Shown one piece after another: positions 8,257 through 20,360 of a stretch of DNA of 64,000 nt. The stretch comes from Alphaproteobacteria bacterium (GTDB lineage: Bacteria; Pseudomonadota; Alphaproteobacteria; Reyranellales; Reyranellaceae): NCBI GenBank assembly GCA_016869975.1, contig VGCZ01000014.1:44711-108710 (forward strand), read 5' to 3'. Below the pieces are notes generated by a model. That model was not told the DNA's origin and did no database searches. It was given only the letters and a program-made list of their open reading frames with translations. A program made the translations under genes and the position numbers. Position 1 is the stretch's first letter. Every line of letters begins with the position of its first letter.

Positions 8257-8748
8257 TCAGAGCCCCGCCGATCGCCAGTTCTCGGCCGGCGCGGCGGGAT
8301 GCGAGACGAGACCGGCGGCCCGCACGCCCATGATCGCGGCGTATTCGTCGCGATCGGAGGCGTCGCCGCTGATGCCGATCGCGCCGATGGCGTGGCCCTG
8401 CGCGTCGATCGCCAGTACGCCGCCCGGCACCGGCACGAAGCGGCCGTCGGAGGCCGCCGCCAGCGCGCCCTGGAAGGCCGGACGATTGCCCAGACGGTCG
8501 CGCAAGGTGCGGCTTGAGATACCCATGCCCAGCGCCCCCCACGCCTTGCCCAGCGCGATATCGAAGCGCAGCACGCCGCAGCCATCCTCCCGCTTGTAGG
8601 CGACGAGCTGACCGCCGGAATCGAGTACCGCGACGGTGAGCGGCAACAGCTCGGCGGCGCGCGCCGCGGCGAGCGCGCCGGCGATCATCGCGTCGGCCTG
8701 CGCCAAGGTCAGGCTCGAGCGCACGGGAAATAGGGTGTGGTCGTTCAC
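8257..8748 (-). CDS. GlcG/HbpS family heme-binding-type protein
   Basis: 163 residues of the GlcG/HbpS family: N-terminal LTLAQADAMIAGALAAA, then LTVAVLDSGGQLVAYKRED, and the C-terminal PVPGGVLAIDAQGHAIGAIGISGDASDRDE that ends the fold. No signal peptide. The start is a GTG at 8748 with GAGGGAG about 11 bases upstream. Family members are found next to glycolate oxidase genes, with PduO, or as heme-binding sensors; the precise role is uncertain. The tight spacing to the Bug receptor (18 bases) suggests a shared metabolic job in organic-acid use. Confidence 0.88.
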   Translation of the reverse strand: MNDHTLFPVRSSLTLAQADAMIAGALAAARAAELLPLTVAVLDSGGQLVAYKREDGCGVLRFDIALGKAWGALGMGISSRTLRDRLGNRPAFQGALAAASDGRFVPVPGGVLAIDAQGHAIGAIGISGDASDRDEYAAIMGVRAAGLVSHPAAPAENWRSAGL

Positions 8749-8779
8749 GGCCTCGCGGTCTCCCTCGAGTCAGATCTCA

Positions 8780-9331
8780 TCAGCATAGCCGAGACGACGC
8801 ATCGAGCCGCAGCTCAACAGACGGCTCGGTCCGACCGGTCGCGAGGCAACCACGGTCGGCGCGGCCGGTTTCGACGAAACCGAGCTTACGAAGCACATGA
8901 CCGGACGCCGGATTCTCCGCGAAGTATCCGGCGACGATCGACGTGAAGCCCGCGACACCGAAGCCGTAGTCGAGCACCGCGCGCCCGGCCTCGGTCGCCA
9001 GGCCCTGACCCCACTGGGCTACCGCGAGGTAGTAGCCCAGCTCCGCCTCATCGGGATCCTCGGTCGGGCTGAGGCCGGTCATGCCGATGAGCCTCGTCGT
9101 CGATCGCAGTGTCAAAGCCCAGACGATCTCGCGCGGCGCGATCTGGTCGAGGAAGAAGCGCGCATCAACCTCCGTGTAGGGATGAGGAACGCGCGCCAGG
9201 TTTCGCGACACGCGCAAATCTCCCACGGTGTCGATGATCGCGGGCATATCTGCGTCTACGGGCTGGCGCAGCACGAGTCGCCTGGTCGTCAGTACGGGGC
9301 GCTCGCCGGCGAAACGTGTCGTATCCCCCAT
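8780..9331 (-). CDS. GNAT family N-acetyltransferase (RimJ/RimL-like)
   Basis: 183 residues. The opening LTTRRLVLRQPVDADMPAI and the acetyl-CoA site QWGQGLATEAGRAVLDYGF (near residue 115) are typical of the RimJ/RimL subgroup, with NPASGHVLRKLGF as the following strand-helix. Substrate could be a ribosomal protein N-terminus, an antibiotic or a small amine. It is the first gene of the minus-strand run and diverges from the M20 hydrolase; the two starts are 56 bases apart. Confidence 0.88.
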   Translation of the reverse strand: MGDTTRFAGERPVLTTRRLVLRQPVDADMPAIIDTVGDLRVSRNLARVPHPYTEVDARFFLDQIAPREIVWALTLRSTTRLIGMTGLSPTEDPDEAELGYYLAVAQWGQGLATEAGRAVLDYGFGVAGFTSIVAGYFAENPASGHVLRKLGFVETGRADRGCLATGRTEPSVELRLDASSRLC

Positions 9332-9387
9332 CCCTTCCCCATCGGCTCATCGCGGCGCTATGCTGGCACGCGACAGGGAGAGCTCAT

Positions 9388-10584
9388 ATGCCGCATGACG
9401 TGTTGGACGCGCTGAAGCCGTCCGAGGCCGAGATGATCGCGATCCGCCGCGACATCCACAAGCACCCCGAGACCGCCTTCGAGGAGGTGCGGACGGCCGA
9501 CATCGTCGCCGCCAAGCTCACCGAATGGGGCATCCCGATCCATCGCGGGCTCGCCACCACCGGCGTGGTCGGCACGCTCAAGGGCGCCCGGCCGGGCCAG
9601 AAGACCATCGGCCTGCGCGCCGATATGGACGCCCTGCACCTGCAGGAGAAGAACGACTTCGCGCACCGCTCGGTGATCGACGGCAAGATGCACGCCTGCG
9701 GGCATGACGGGCACACCGCGATGTTGCTGGGCGCGGCCAAGCATCTCGCGGCCAATCCCGACTTCGCCGGCACCATCCACTTCATCTTCCAGCCCGCGGA
9801 GGAAGGCCTTGGCGGCGCGCGGGTGATGATCGAGGAAGGCCTGTTCGACCTGTTCCCCTGCGACGCGGTCTACGGCATGCACAACATGCCCGGCGTGCCC
9901 ACAGGCCACTTCGCCATCTGCCCCGGTCCGATGCTGGCGGCCAGCGATTCGTGGACGGTGACCTTCAAGGGCACCGGCGGCCACGGCGCGCTGCCCGAGC
10001 GCGGCACCGATCCGACGACGCCGATGGCCAGCTTCATCCTCGCCATCCAGGGCATCATCGGCCGCAACGTGCCGTCGTCGCAGACGGCGGTGCTGAGCGT
10101 CGGCCATATCGCCGCCGGCACCTACGGCTCACCCAACGTGATTCCGTCCGACGTGCTGGTGCGTGGCACGGCGCGCAGCTACAGCCCCGCCGTGCGCGAC
10201 TTGCTGGAGCGCCGCATGGGCGAGATTGCCAAATCGACCGCCGAGGCCTGGGGCTGCACGGCCGAGTACACGTACCAGCGCCGCTACCCGCCGCTGGTCA
10301 ACGCCAAGGAGCAGACAGCGATCGCCGTGAAGGCGGCGCAGGCCACGGCGGGCGTCGACAAGGTCAACGGCAAGATGACGCCGATGACCGGCGCCGAGGA
10401 CTTCGCCTTCATGCTCGAGAAGCTGCCCGGCGCCTACATCTTCATTGGCAACGGCGGCGACGCCGAGGGCGGTTGCCAGCACGTCCACACGCCGGTCTAC
10501 GACTTCAACGACAAGGCCCTGCTCACCGGCGCGGCCTACTGGATCAACTTGGTAAGGCAGGAACTGGGCGACGACGCGGCCTGA
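9388..10584 (+). CDS. M20 family metallopeptidase/amidohydrolase (hippurate hydrolase-like)
   Basis: 398 residues from the ATG at 9388, chosen over an upstream in-frame ATG (9316) because GGGAGAG precedes it and the longer form would overlap the divergent GNAT gene. The M20D signature is complete: IRRDIHKHPETAFEE, LRADMDALHLQE, the metal-site MHACGHDGHTAMLLG, FIFQPAEEGLGGA, and the dimerisation domain from GTGGHGALPERGTDP. These cytosolic enzymes remove an N-acyl group from amino acids such as N-benzoylglycine or N-acetyl amino acids. No signal peptide. It is followed by a hairpin repeat and then the acyl-CoA ligase operon. Confidence 0.93.
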   Translation: MPHDVLDALKPSEAEMIAIRRDIHKHPETAFEEVRTADIVAAKLTEWGIPIHRGLATTGVVGTLKGARPGQKTIGLRADMDALHLQEKNDFAHRSVIDGKMHACGHDGHTAMLLGAAKHLAANPDFAGTIHFIFQPAEEGLGGARVMIEEGLFDLFPCDAVYGMHNMPGVPTGHFAICPGPMLAASDSWTVTFKGTGGHGALPERGTDPTTPMASFILAIQGIIGRNVPSSQTAVLSVGHIAAGTYGSPNVIPSDVLVRGTARSYSPAVRDLLERRMGEIAKSTAEAWGCTAEYTYQRRYPPLVNAKEQTAIAVKAAQATAGVDKVNGKMTPMTGAEDFAFMLEKLPGAYIFIGNGGDAEGGCQHVHTPVYDFNDKALLTGAAYWINLVRQELGDDAA

Positions 10585-10592
10585 CCCATCCC

Positions 10593-10671
10593 GTCATTCC
10601 GAGCGCAGCGAGGAATCTCCCGCCAAGGAGACTTCGGCTCGAGGCGCCCCCCTCGCTACGCTCGGGATGAC
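10593..10671. repeat. Intergenic hairpin repeat (family 1, copy A)
   Basis: Arms at 10593-10613 (GTCATTCCGAGCGCAGCGAG...) and 10651-10671 are inverted complements with about two mismatches, separated by 37 bases. The same element recurs at 24384-24449 and, partly deleted, at 43011-43058. It resembles a REP-type dispersed palindrome and could also act as a terminator. Confidence 0.8.
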
Positions 10672-10791
10672 GCATCAATGCGCCTGGGACGGCGTATGCT
10701 TGGGCCGAATCCTGGGACCGCAGTGGCGATCCCGGCGGGACATGTTATGACAGTGCGACAGGAATAACCGCACCCACCAGAGGAAACGCCA

Positions 10792-12423
10792 ATGCTCGGC
10801 CTGATGCAGGACCGTCCGCTGCTGATCTCGCAGATCATCGATTTCGCCGCCAATTACTATTCCGACGTCGAGATCGTCTCGCGCACCGTCGAGGGCCCCA
10901 TCCATCGCTATGGCTACGGCGACGCGCACAAGCGCTCCAAGAAGCTGGCCGAGGCGCTGCAGGGGCTGGGCATCAAGCTGGGCGACCGCGTCGGCACCAT
11001 CGCCTGGAACACCTACCGCCATTTCGAGTGCTATTTCGGCATCTCAGGTATCGGCGCGGTGCTGCACACCATCAATCCGCGCCTGGCGCCCGACCACATC
11101 ACCTACATCGCCAACCACGCCGAGGACCAGATCATCCTCGTCGACCTGAACTTGCTGCCGATCGTCGAAGGCGTGATCGACCACCTCAAGACGGTGAAGC
11201 ATGTCGTGGTGATGACCGACCGCGCGCACATGCCGTCATCGTCCAAGATTCCCAGCCTGCTGTGCTACGAGGAGCTGATCGCCGACAAGCCGGGCACGCT
11301 GCGTTGGCCGGACTTCGACGAGAAGACCGCCTCGTCGCTCTGCTACACCTCGGGGACGACGGGCAATCCCAAGGGCGTGCTCTATTCGCACCGCTCGACG
11401 CTCATCCACACGATGATGGCGTCCAACGGCTCGGTGATTCCGATGGATCCCGACACCACGGTGCTTCCCGTGGTGCCGATGTTCCATGCCAACGCCTGGG
11501 GCCTGGTCTACGCCGCGCCGATCTGCGGCGCCAAGCTGGTGTTCCCCGGCGCCAAGCTCGATGGCGCCAGCGTCTACGAGCTGCTCGACAAGGAGCGGGT
11601 GACACTGAGCGCCGGCGTGCCGACGGTGTGGCTCGCCCTGCTCGACTACTGCGCCCAGAACAAGCTCAAGATGTCGTCGGTCAAGCGCACCCTGATCGGC
11701 GGCTCGGCGGTGCCGATCTCGATGATCTCGCGCTTCTGGAACGAGCATGGCGCCGAGGTCGTGCAAGGCTGGGGTATGACCGAGATGAGTCCGCTCGGCA
11801 CCACGACGCGCTTCAACCGCGGCGAGCGCCAGTTGCCCGACGCCGAGCGCTTCGCCATCACCGCCAAGCAGGGCCGGCCGGTCTTCGGCTGCGAGATGAA
11901 GATCGTCGACGACGAGGGCAACGACCTGCCGCAGGACGGCAGCGTCTCCGGCAACATGGTAGTGCGCGGTCCCTGGATCGTGAAGGGCTACATGAAAGGC
12001 GACGGCAAGAGCCAGTTCGGCAAAGACGACTGGTTCGCCACCGGCGACGTCTGCAAGATCGAGAAGGACGGCTCGGTGGTGATCACCGACCGCTCCAAGG
12101 ACGTCATCAAATCGGGCGGCGAGTGGATCTCCTCGATCGATCTCGAGAACGCCGCCATGGGCTGCCCCGGCGTCGCCGAGGCCGCGGTGATCGGCGTGGC
12201 GCATCCCAAGTGGGACGAGCGGCCGCTGCTGATCGTGCATCCCCGGCCGGGTACCAACGTCACCAAGGAGCAGGTCCTCGAGTTCCTGCAGGGCAAGATC
12301 GCGAAGTGGTGGATGCCCGACGACGTGCAGTTCGTCGAGGCGATCCCGCACGGTGCAACCGGCAAGATCCTCAAGACCAAGCTGCGCGAGCAGTTCAAGG
12401 ACTACAAGCTGCCGACGGCCTGA
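10792..12423 (+). CDS. Fatty-acyl-CoA ligase (AMP-forming, medium-chain AlkK-like)
   Basis: 543 residues of the ANL superfamily. The phosphate loop [12 protein letters not shown] is near residue 185, the A5 motif is [13 protein letters not shown]8 is [32 protein letters not shown], and the catalytic lysine lies in GATGKILKT at the C-terminus. The sequence LTPEQ-less N-terminus ([20 protein letters not shown]) is typical of medium-chain ligases such as AlkK. It activates a fatty acid to its CoA ester in the cytosol. AGAGGAAA precedes the ATG. It starts a plus-strand run that leads to fadJ and fadA. Confidence 0.93.
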   Translation: MLGLMQDRPLLISQIIDFAANYYSDVEIVSRTVEGPIHRYGYGDAHKRSKKLAEALQGLGIKLGDRVGTIAWNTYRHFECYFGISGIGAVLHTINPRLAPDHITYIANHAEDQIILVDLNLLPIVEGVIDHLKTVKHVVVMTDRAHMPSSSKIPSLLCYEELIADKPGTLRWPDFDEKTASSLCYTSGTTGNPKGVLYSHRSTLIHTMMASNGSVIPMDPDTTVLPVVPMFHANAWGLVYAAPICGAKLVFPGAKLDGASVYELLDKERVTLSAGVPTVWLALLDYCAQNKLKMSSVKRTLIGGSAVPISMISRFWNEHGAEVVQGWGMTEMSPLGTTTRFNRGERQLPDAERFAITAKQGRPVFGCEMKIVDDEGNDLPQDGSVSGNMVVRGPWIVKGYMKGDGKSQFGKDDWFATGDVCKIEKDGSVVITDRSKDVIKSGGEWISSIDLENAAMGCPGVAEAAVIGVAHPKWDERPLLIVHPRPGTNVTKEQVLEFLQGKIAKWWMPDDVQFVEAIPHGATGKILKTKLREQFKDYKLPTA

Positions 12424-12442
12424 CGCCGCAGGAAGGAGCCCG

Positions 12443-13408
12443 ATGACGACGCGCCGACGCAGCTTCCTCGTCGCCGGCGCCGCGGCGTCGTTCGGCTTGT
12501 CCGGGGCCGCCCGCGCGGCCTGGCCGGACAAGCCGATCCGCTTCGTCGTGAGCTTCGCGCCCGGCACGGCGACCGACAACCTCGCCCGCGTGCTCGCGGA
12601 GTCGATCGCCGCCGATCTCAGCCAGCCGATCGTCATCGACAACAAGCCGGGCGCGCAGGGCTCGATCGGCGCCAACCAGGTCGCCAAGGCGCCGGCCGAT
12701 GGCTATACGATCCTCGTCGGATCGGCGACGACTCAGGCCGCCGCCGCGTCGCTGCTCAAGACGATACCCTACGATCCCGTTCGAGACTTCGCGCCGATCA
12801 CCAAGCTCGGCCACATCGCCCAGGTCCTCGTCGTACCGGCGGAGTCGCCGCACCGCGACGTGGCGGCGCTGGTAGCGCATGCGCGCGCCCATCCCGGCAA
12901 GGTGAACTACGGCACCGGTTCGAGCGGCAATCTCCTGCCCTCGGCGACGCTCGTGAAGCGGCTGGGCCTGGATATCGCGCGCGTCACCTACCGCAGCCCG
13001 CCACAGGCGATGGCCGACGTGCTGGGCGGCAGCGTGCAGTTCATGTTTATCGACGTCTCGGCGGCGCTGGGCCAGATCCGAGCCGGCAAGCTGCGCGCGT
13101 TGGCGGTCAGCTCGGCCCAGCCCAGCGCGTTGTTGCCGGGGGTCCCTTCCATCGCCGCGACCTTGCCCGGCTTCGAGCTGTTGACCTGGTTCGCAATGTA
13201 TGCGCCGTCCGGTACGGATGGGGCGATCGTCGCACGCCTCAACGCATCCGCCCGCAAGGCGCTGGCCGATACCGCGATCGCCTCGCGCCTCGCCGACATG
13301 GGCTTCGAGGTCTACGGCTCGACGCCCGACGAGCTGCGCGCCTTCACCGCCGCCGAGGTCGCAAAATGGCGCACGCTGGTCGCCGAGACCGGAATCGAGC
13401 CGGAATAG
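12443..13408 (+). CDS. Bug/TctC family solute receptor
   Basis: 321 residues. The ATG at 12443 follows GGAAGGAG (12431-12438) and sits 19 bases after the ligase stop. The N-terminus RRRSFLVAGAAASFGLSGAARA is a Tat-like signal; the mature part starts WPDKPIRFVVSFAPGTATDN with the Bug signatures NKPGAQGSIGANQVAKA and ADGYTILVGS. No TctAB genes nearby. Likely periplasmic carboxylate receptor; the acid may be the substrate of the upstream ligase, but that is inference from the operon. Confidence 0.93.
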   Translation: MTTRRRSFLVAGAAASFGLSGAARAAWPDKPIRFVVSFAPGTATDNLARVLAESIAADLSQPIVIDNKPGAQGSIGANQVAKAPADGYTILVGSATTQAAAASLLKTIPYDPVRDFAPITKLGHIAQVLVVPAESPHRDVAALVAHARAHPGKVNYGTGSSGNLLPSATLVKRLGLDIARVTYRSPPQAMADVLGGSVQFMFIDVSAALGQIRAGKLRALAVSSAQPSALLPGVPSIAATLPGFELLTWFAMYAPSGTDGAIVARLNASARKALADTAIASRLADMGFEVYGSTPDELRAFTAAEVAKWRTLVAETGIEPE

Positions 13409-13411
13409 ACG

Positions 13412-14152
13412 ATGGCGATCGATTTCACCTTTCTCGGCTGCGGAGATGCCTTCGGCAGCGGCGGGCGCTTCAACACCTGCTTCCATGTGAAAGCGCCAAG
13501 CGCGACGTTCCTGATCGACTGCGGCGCCAGCTCGATGATCTCGATCCGCAAGCATGGTATCGATCCCAACGCCGTCGACGCGATCCTGATCACGCATCTG
13601 CACGGCGACCATTTCGGCGGCTTGCCCTTCTTCATCCTCGACGCCCAGCTCGGCAGCCGGCGCAGCCGGCCTTTGACCATCGCCGGTCCGCCGGGGCTGC
13701 GCGATCGGCTGTTCCAGGCGATGGAGGTGTTCTTCCCCGACTCCAGCGGCATCGCGCAGAAATTCGATCTGACCATCGTCGAGTTCACGCCCGACGAGCC
13801 GGCGACGCTCGGCGCGCTGACCGTGATGCCGCATCTCGTGCGCCATCCCTGCGGCGCGCCGCCGCTGGCGCTGCGCGTGGAGGTCGACGGCAAGTCGCTG
13901 TGCTACACCGGCGACACCGAATGGGTCGACGCCATCGTCGACGCGGCCAGAGGCGTCGACCTGTTTGTCTGCGAGACCTATTTCGACGACAAGCCTGTGC
14001 GTTTCCACCTCAACTGGCAGACGGTGAAGCGGCATCTGCCCGATATCGGCGCCAAACGCGTGGTCGTGACGCACATGAGTCCAGAGATGCTTTCGCGCGT
14101 CGGCTCGCTGGGCGTCGAGGCGGCCGAGGACGGATTGCGCCTGTCGGTCTGA
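13412..14152 (+). CDS. MBL-fold metallo-hydrolase
   Basis: 246 residues. The metal motif THLHGDH occupies residues 61-67 (His62, His64, Asp66, His67), with the third histidine around 147 (HLVRHP), the bridging aspartate in YTGDTEW and the last histidine in VVVTHMS. The overall shape (FLGCGDAFGSGGRFNTC at the start) resembles RNase Z/phosphodiesterase-like members rather than beta-lactamases. It begins 3 bases after the Bug receptor stop, so it is in the same operon. Substrate unknown. Confidence 0.88.
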   Translation: MAIDFTFLGCGDAFGSGGRFNTCFHVKAPSATFLIDCGASSMISIRKHGIDPNAVDAILITHLHGDHFGGLPFFILDAQLGSRRSRPLTIAGPPGLRDRLFQAMEVFFPDSSGIAQKFDLTIVEFTPDEPATLGALTVMPHLVRHPCGAPPLALRVEVDGKSLCYTGDTEWVDAIVDAARGVDLFVCETYFDDKPVRFHLNWQTVKRHLPDIGAKRVVVTHMSPEMLSRVGSLGVEAAEDGLRLSV

Positions 14153-14224
14153 GGCGGTACGAGTTCCCCAACACTCAGAACGCGCTTTCGCGGCGCGGAA
14201 TGAAGCTTCGGAGGGAAAAACGAC

Positions 14225-16321
<2,097 letters not shown>

Positions 16322-16358
16322 TCTAGGCTAGGATCGCAGAAACACCCAGGAGGGACAC

Positions 16359-17543
<1,185 letters not shown>

Positions 17544-17570
17544 GCCCGGGCGTCATGCCAGGATGAGCGA

Positions 17571-17604
17571 GGGCGGGACCGCAAGGTCCCGCCCTTGTTT
17601 CTTT
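17571..17604 (+). terminator. Rho-independent terminator after fadA
   Basis: Ten-base perfect stem GGGCGGGACC / GGTCCCGCCC with loop GCAA, followed by TTGTTTCTTT. It closes the run from the ligase at 10792 to fadA. Confidence 0.93.
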
Positions 17605-17634
17605 CAACGCTCCGACTCGCGACGAGTAGCTGAT

Positions 17635-17913
17635 ATGGAGCCCGAAGCCCCTCTGCTGGTCCTACACACCGCCGACGCCGAAGGCGAATGGAGCAAGCGC
17701 ACTGTCCGCGCCGAGTTCCATTCCGATAACCTTATCCTCCACGGTGTGGGGGACGACCTAGATGCCGTCGCGATCGACGCCGGCAGCGTCCCTCTCTCGA
17801 TCGACCGGCTTTATGCCTGCGCCGCGAACAACCTCGCACGACTTTACCGCTTCAGGCTCGATCAACGTATCCAACCTCAGCGGTCTGCTGCTGTCGACAG
17901 CCATGCCCATTGA
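17635..17913 (+). CDS. Hypothetical protein, 92 residues, possibly degenerate
   Basis: From the ATG at 17635 the frame gives MEPEAPLLVLHTADAEGEW with codon choice like its neighbours for about 60 codons, then the composition turns less coding-like near 17820. A second frame (+2) over 17762-17989 reads more protein-like over the last part, so a frameshift around 17820-17840 is possible. No ribosome site and no recognised family. It sits between the fadA terminator and the leader of the PhyH gene. This may be a small real gene or the remains of one. Confidence 0.3.
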   Translation: MEPEAPLLVLHTADAEGEWSKRTVRAEFHSDNLILHGVGDDLDAVAIDAGSVPLSIDRLYACAANNLARLYRFRLDQRIQPQRSAAVDSHAH

Positions 17914-18007
17914 GGTAGCCCCGACCGCTCCGGCAGTGAATGCCTGTCGGTGCGAACGCCTTGCCCCAGCGCCCTGGCGTGCTCCATGACGCCGTCATTG
18001 CGTCCCC

Positions 18008-18065
18008 GGAGCGTAGCGTACCCAAAGCCGACGCTACCGGATACACTACGCTCCAGGAGGAGCGT
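18008..18065 (+). promoter_or_regulatory. Competing hairpins over the ribosome-binding site of the PhyH gene
   Basis: GGAGCGTAG (18008-18016) is fully complementary to CTACGCTCC (18046-18054). The right part of that same strand, ACGCTCC (18048-18054), can instead pair with GGAGCGT (18059-18065) with AGGA as loop, enclosing the AGGAGG ribosome site (18055-18060). The first pairing would leave the ribosome site free and the second would mask it. The ATG is 3 bases downstream. Seen directly as base complementarity; regulation is inference. Confidence 0.45.
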
Positions 18066-18068
18066 CTC

Positions 18069-18866
18069 ATGAACCTCACGCCCGAACAGCTGGCGCAATA
18101 CGACCGCGACGGTTTCCTGGTTTTCCCCGGACTGTTCGACCGCGAGGAGATCGCCGTGCTGCGGCGCGAGGTGGCGCGACTGTCGACCGTTCAATCCGAG
18201 GAAGTGGTACGCGAGCACACCGGCGGCGTGCGCACGGTCTTCCGCGTGCACGAGGCCGATGGCGCGACGCGCTCCGCGCCGTTCCGCGCCCTGGTGCGCA
18301 CGCCGCGCGTGCTGCGGCCGGTGCGGCAGGTGATCGGCACCGACGAGGTCTACGTCTATCACACCAAGATCAACACCAAGCCGGCGATCGAGGGCACGGT
18401 GTGGCAGTGGCACCAGGATTACGGCTCGTGGAAGCGCGACGGATGCCCGCGGCCGGACATGGCGACGTTCAACGTGATGATGACCGACACCACCGAGATG
18501 GGCGGCGCGCTGTACCTGATCCCGGGCAGCCACAAGCTCGGCCGCATCGAGCCGGTCTACGACGAGTCGACCGCCTACAAGTTCTGGGCGATGCCGAAGC
18601 AGCGCATCATCGAGATCCTGCGCGGCTCGCCCGAGCCCGTTGCGGTGACCGGCAAGGCCGGCACCTGCGTGCTGTTCCACTGCAACACGCTGCACGCCTC
18701 AGGGCACAACCTGTCGGCCGACGATCGCTGGCATATCTATGTCTCCTGCAACGCCTGCGCCAACGCGCCGGCCTTCGGCCCCGACTCGCGCCCCGATTGG
18801 GTAACCTCGCGCAACACCGCGCCTCTGCCGCTCGAGGCAGAGGACGGCGTGCTGCGCGCCGCCTGA
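18069..18866 (+). CDS. Phytanoyl-CoA dioxygenase (PhyH/EctD-like) family protein
   Basis: 265 residues from the ATG at 18069, which has AGGAGG 8 bases upstream; longer in-frame starts lack this. The Fe(II) ligands are His115 and Asp117 (WHQDYGSW) and His209 (LHASGHN), and Arg220 is placed to bind 2-oxoglutarate, as in ectoine hydroxylase. WHQDYGSWKRDG and PRPDMATFNVMMTD resemble the EctD branch. It hydroxylates an unknown small molecule in the cytosol. No ectoine synthesis genes are nearby. It is the first of a tight plus-strand set (GNAT, Bug receptor, GST). Confidence 0.9.
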   Translation: MNLTPEQLAQYDRDGFLVFPGLFDREEIAVLRREVARLSTVQSEEVVREHTGGVRTVFRVHEADGATRSAPFRALVRTPRVLRPVRQVIGTDEVYVYHTKINTKPAIEGTVWQWHQDYGSWKRDGCPRPDMATFNVMMTDTTEMGGALYLIPGSHKLGRIEPVYDESTAYKFWAMPKQRIIEILRGSPEPVAVTGKAGTCVLFHCNTLHASGHNLSADDRWHIYVSCNACANAPAFGPDSRPDWVTSRNTAPLPLEAEDGVLRAA

Positions 18867-18875
18867 TCCGCGCGC

Positions 18876-19361
18876 ATGCGCGCCCCCGTGATCGTCCGCC
18901 GCGCGAAGCAGGGTGATGAAGCGGCCCTGGCCGCGCTCTATCGCGAGATGCAGACGCACTACGAGTCGAGCGACCCACCCGGCGGCGCCGACGCCTCCGC
19001 GACCTATGCCGTCGGCGCGCAAGAGCGTCAGCCCTTCACCCTCGTCGCCGAGCGGGACGGCCGGCTGGTGGGCTTCGCCAATCTGACGCCGGTGTTCTAC
19101 GGCACGGCCTATCAGTGGCTGCTGTTCCTCAAGGACGTCTTCGTCGGCGAGGCCGGACGCGGTTCCGGCGCCAGCACTGCGCTGCTGCGCGCGATGGCCA
19201 AGGTCGCGCGTGACGAGGGCTACTGCCGAATCGATTGGACCACCGATCCCGGCAATGTCGGCGCGCAACGGCTCTACGATCGGTTGGGCGTGCCGCGCCA
19301 GGACAAGGTGTTCTATCGGCTTGCCGGCGCCGATCTTCTGCGCTTGGCTGCCGACGACTGA
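18876..19361 (+). CDS. GNAT family N-acetyltransferase
   Basis: 161 residues. It opens VIVRRAKQGDEAALAALYREM and has the acetyl-CoA loop GEAGRGSGASTALLRAMAKVAR near residues 90-111, then DWTTDPGNVGAQRLYDRLG. This is a standard small GNAT fold. The ATG is 9 bases after the PhyH stop without a clear ribosome site, so it is probably read by coupling. Substrate unknown. Confidence 0.9.
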   Translation: MRAPVIVRRAKQGDEAALAALYREMQTHYESSDPPGGADASATYAVGAQERQPFTLVAERDGRLVGFANLTPVFYGTAYQWLLFLKDVFVGEAGRGSGASTALLRAMAKVARDEGYCRIDWTTDPGNVGAQRLYDRLGVPRQDKVFYRLAGADLLRLAADD

Positions 19362-19385
19362 GCCATCACCGAGGGAAGTGCCACC

Positions 19386-20357
19386 ATGTACCGCCTGCTC
19401 ATCGCCGTCGTCGCCGGCCTGCTCGCGCTCGCCAGCACCGCGCACGGCCAGGCTTTTCCGAGCAAGCAGATCACGCTGGTGGTGCCGTTCGCGGCCGGCG
19501 GACCAACCGACACGCTGGCGCGCATCATGGCCGAGCGCATGAGCCGCACCTTGGGTCAGACCGTCATCGTCGACAATACGACCGGCGCGGCGGGCACGGT
19601 GGGTGTCGGCCGCGTCGCGCGCGCGGCGCCCGACGGCTACACCATCGGCATCGGCCACTGGAGCACGCATGTGGTCAATCCGGCCGTCTATCAGCTGAAC
19701 TACGACGTGCTGAAGGATTTCGAGCCGCTGGGCCTGATCGCCACCAACCCGCAGATCGTCGCCGTGCGTAACGGCTTTCCAGCCGCCAATCTTCAGGAGC
19801 TCGCGGCCTACGTGAAGGCCAATCCCGACAAGGTGACGGCGGGCACCGCCGGCGTCGGCGCCGCCTCGCATGTCGCGGGCGTGTATTTCGAGCAGAAAAC
19901 CGGCGGCAAGCTGCGCTTCATCCCCTATCGCGGCGCCGGTCCGGCGATGCAGGACCTGATGGCTGGCCAGATCGATATGATCTTCGATCAGGCTGCCAAC
20001 TCGATCCCGCAGATCAAGGCGGGCAAGATCAGGGGCTTCGCGATCACGGCCAAAACGCGGCTGGCGGCGATGCCCGACATCCCCACCGTCGACGAAGCCG
20101 GAGCGCCGGGCCTCTACATCGCCATCTGGCATGGGCTGTGGGCGCCCAAGGGCACGCCCAAGGATGTCACCGCCAAGCTGACCACCGCGATCTTGGAGGC
20201 GCTGACCGACGCGCAAGTGCGGGAGCGTTTCGCAGCGCTGGGTCAGGATATCCCGGCGCCGGCGCAGCAGACGCCAGAGGCGCTGGCCGCGCATCACAAG
20301 GCCGAGGCCGATCTGTGGTGGCCGCTGATCAAGGCGGCGGGCATCAAGATCGAGTAG
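19386..20357 (+). CDS. Bug/TctC family solute receptor
   Basis: 323 residues with a Sec signal peptide (MYRLLIAVVAGLLALASTAHGQA). The mature start FPSKQITLVVPFAAGGPTD and VDNTTGAAGTVGVGRVARA, PDGYTIGIG are Bug hallmarks. GAGGGAAG precedes the ATG. Third orphan Bug receptor in the window, again without TctAB. It starts 24 bases after the GNAT stop and is followed by the GST gene after 3 bases. Confidence 0.93.
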   Translation: MYRLLIAVVAGLLALASTAHGQAFPSKQITLVVPFAAGGPTDTLARIMAERMSRTLGQTVIVDNTTGAAGTVGVGRVARAAPDGYTIGIGHWSTHVVNPAVYQLNYDVLKDFEPLGLIATNPQIVAVRNGFPAANLQELAAYVKANPDKVTAGTAGVGAASHVAGVYFEQKTGGKLRFIPYRGAGPAMQDLMAGQIDMIFDQAANSIPQIKAGKIRGFAITAKTRLAAMPDIPTVDEAGAPGLYIAIWHGLWAPKGTPKDVTAKLTTAILEALTDAQVRERFAALGQDIPAPAQQTPEALAAHHKAEADLWWPLIKAAGIKIE

Positions 20358-20360
20358 CGC

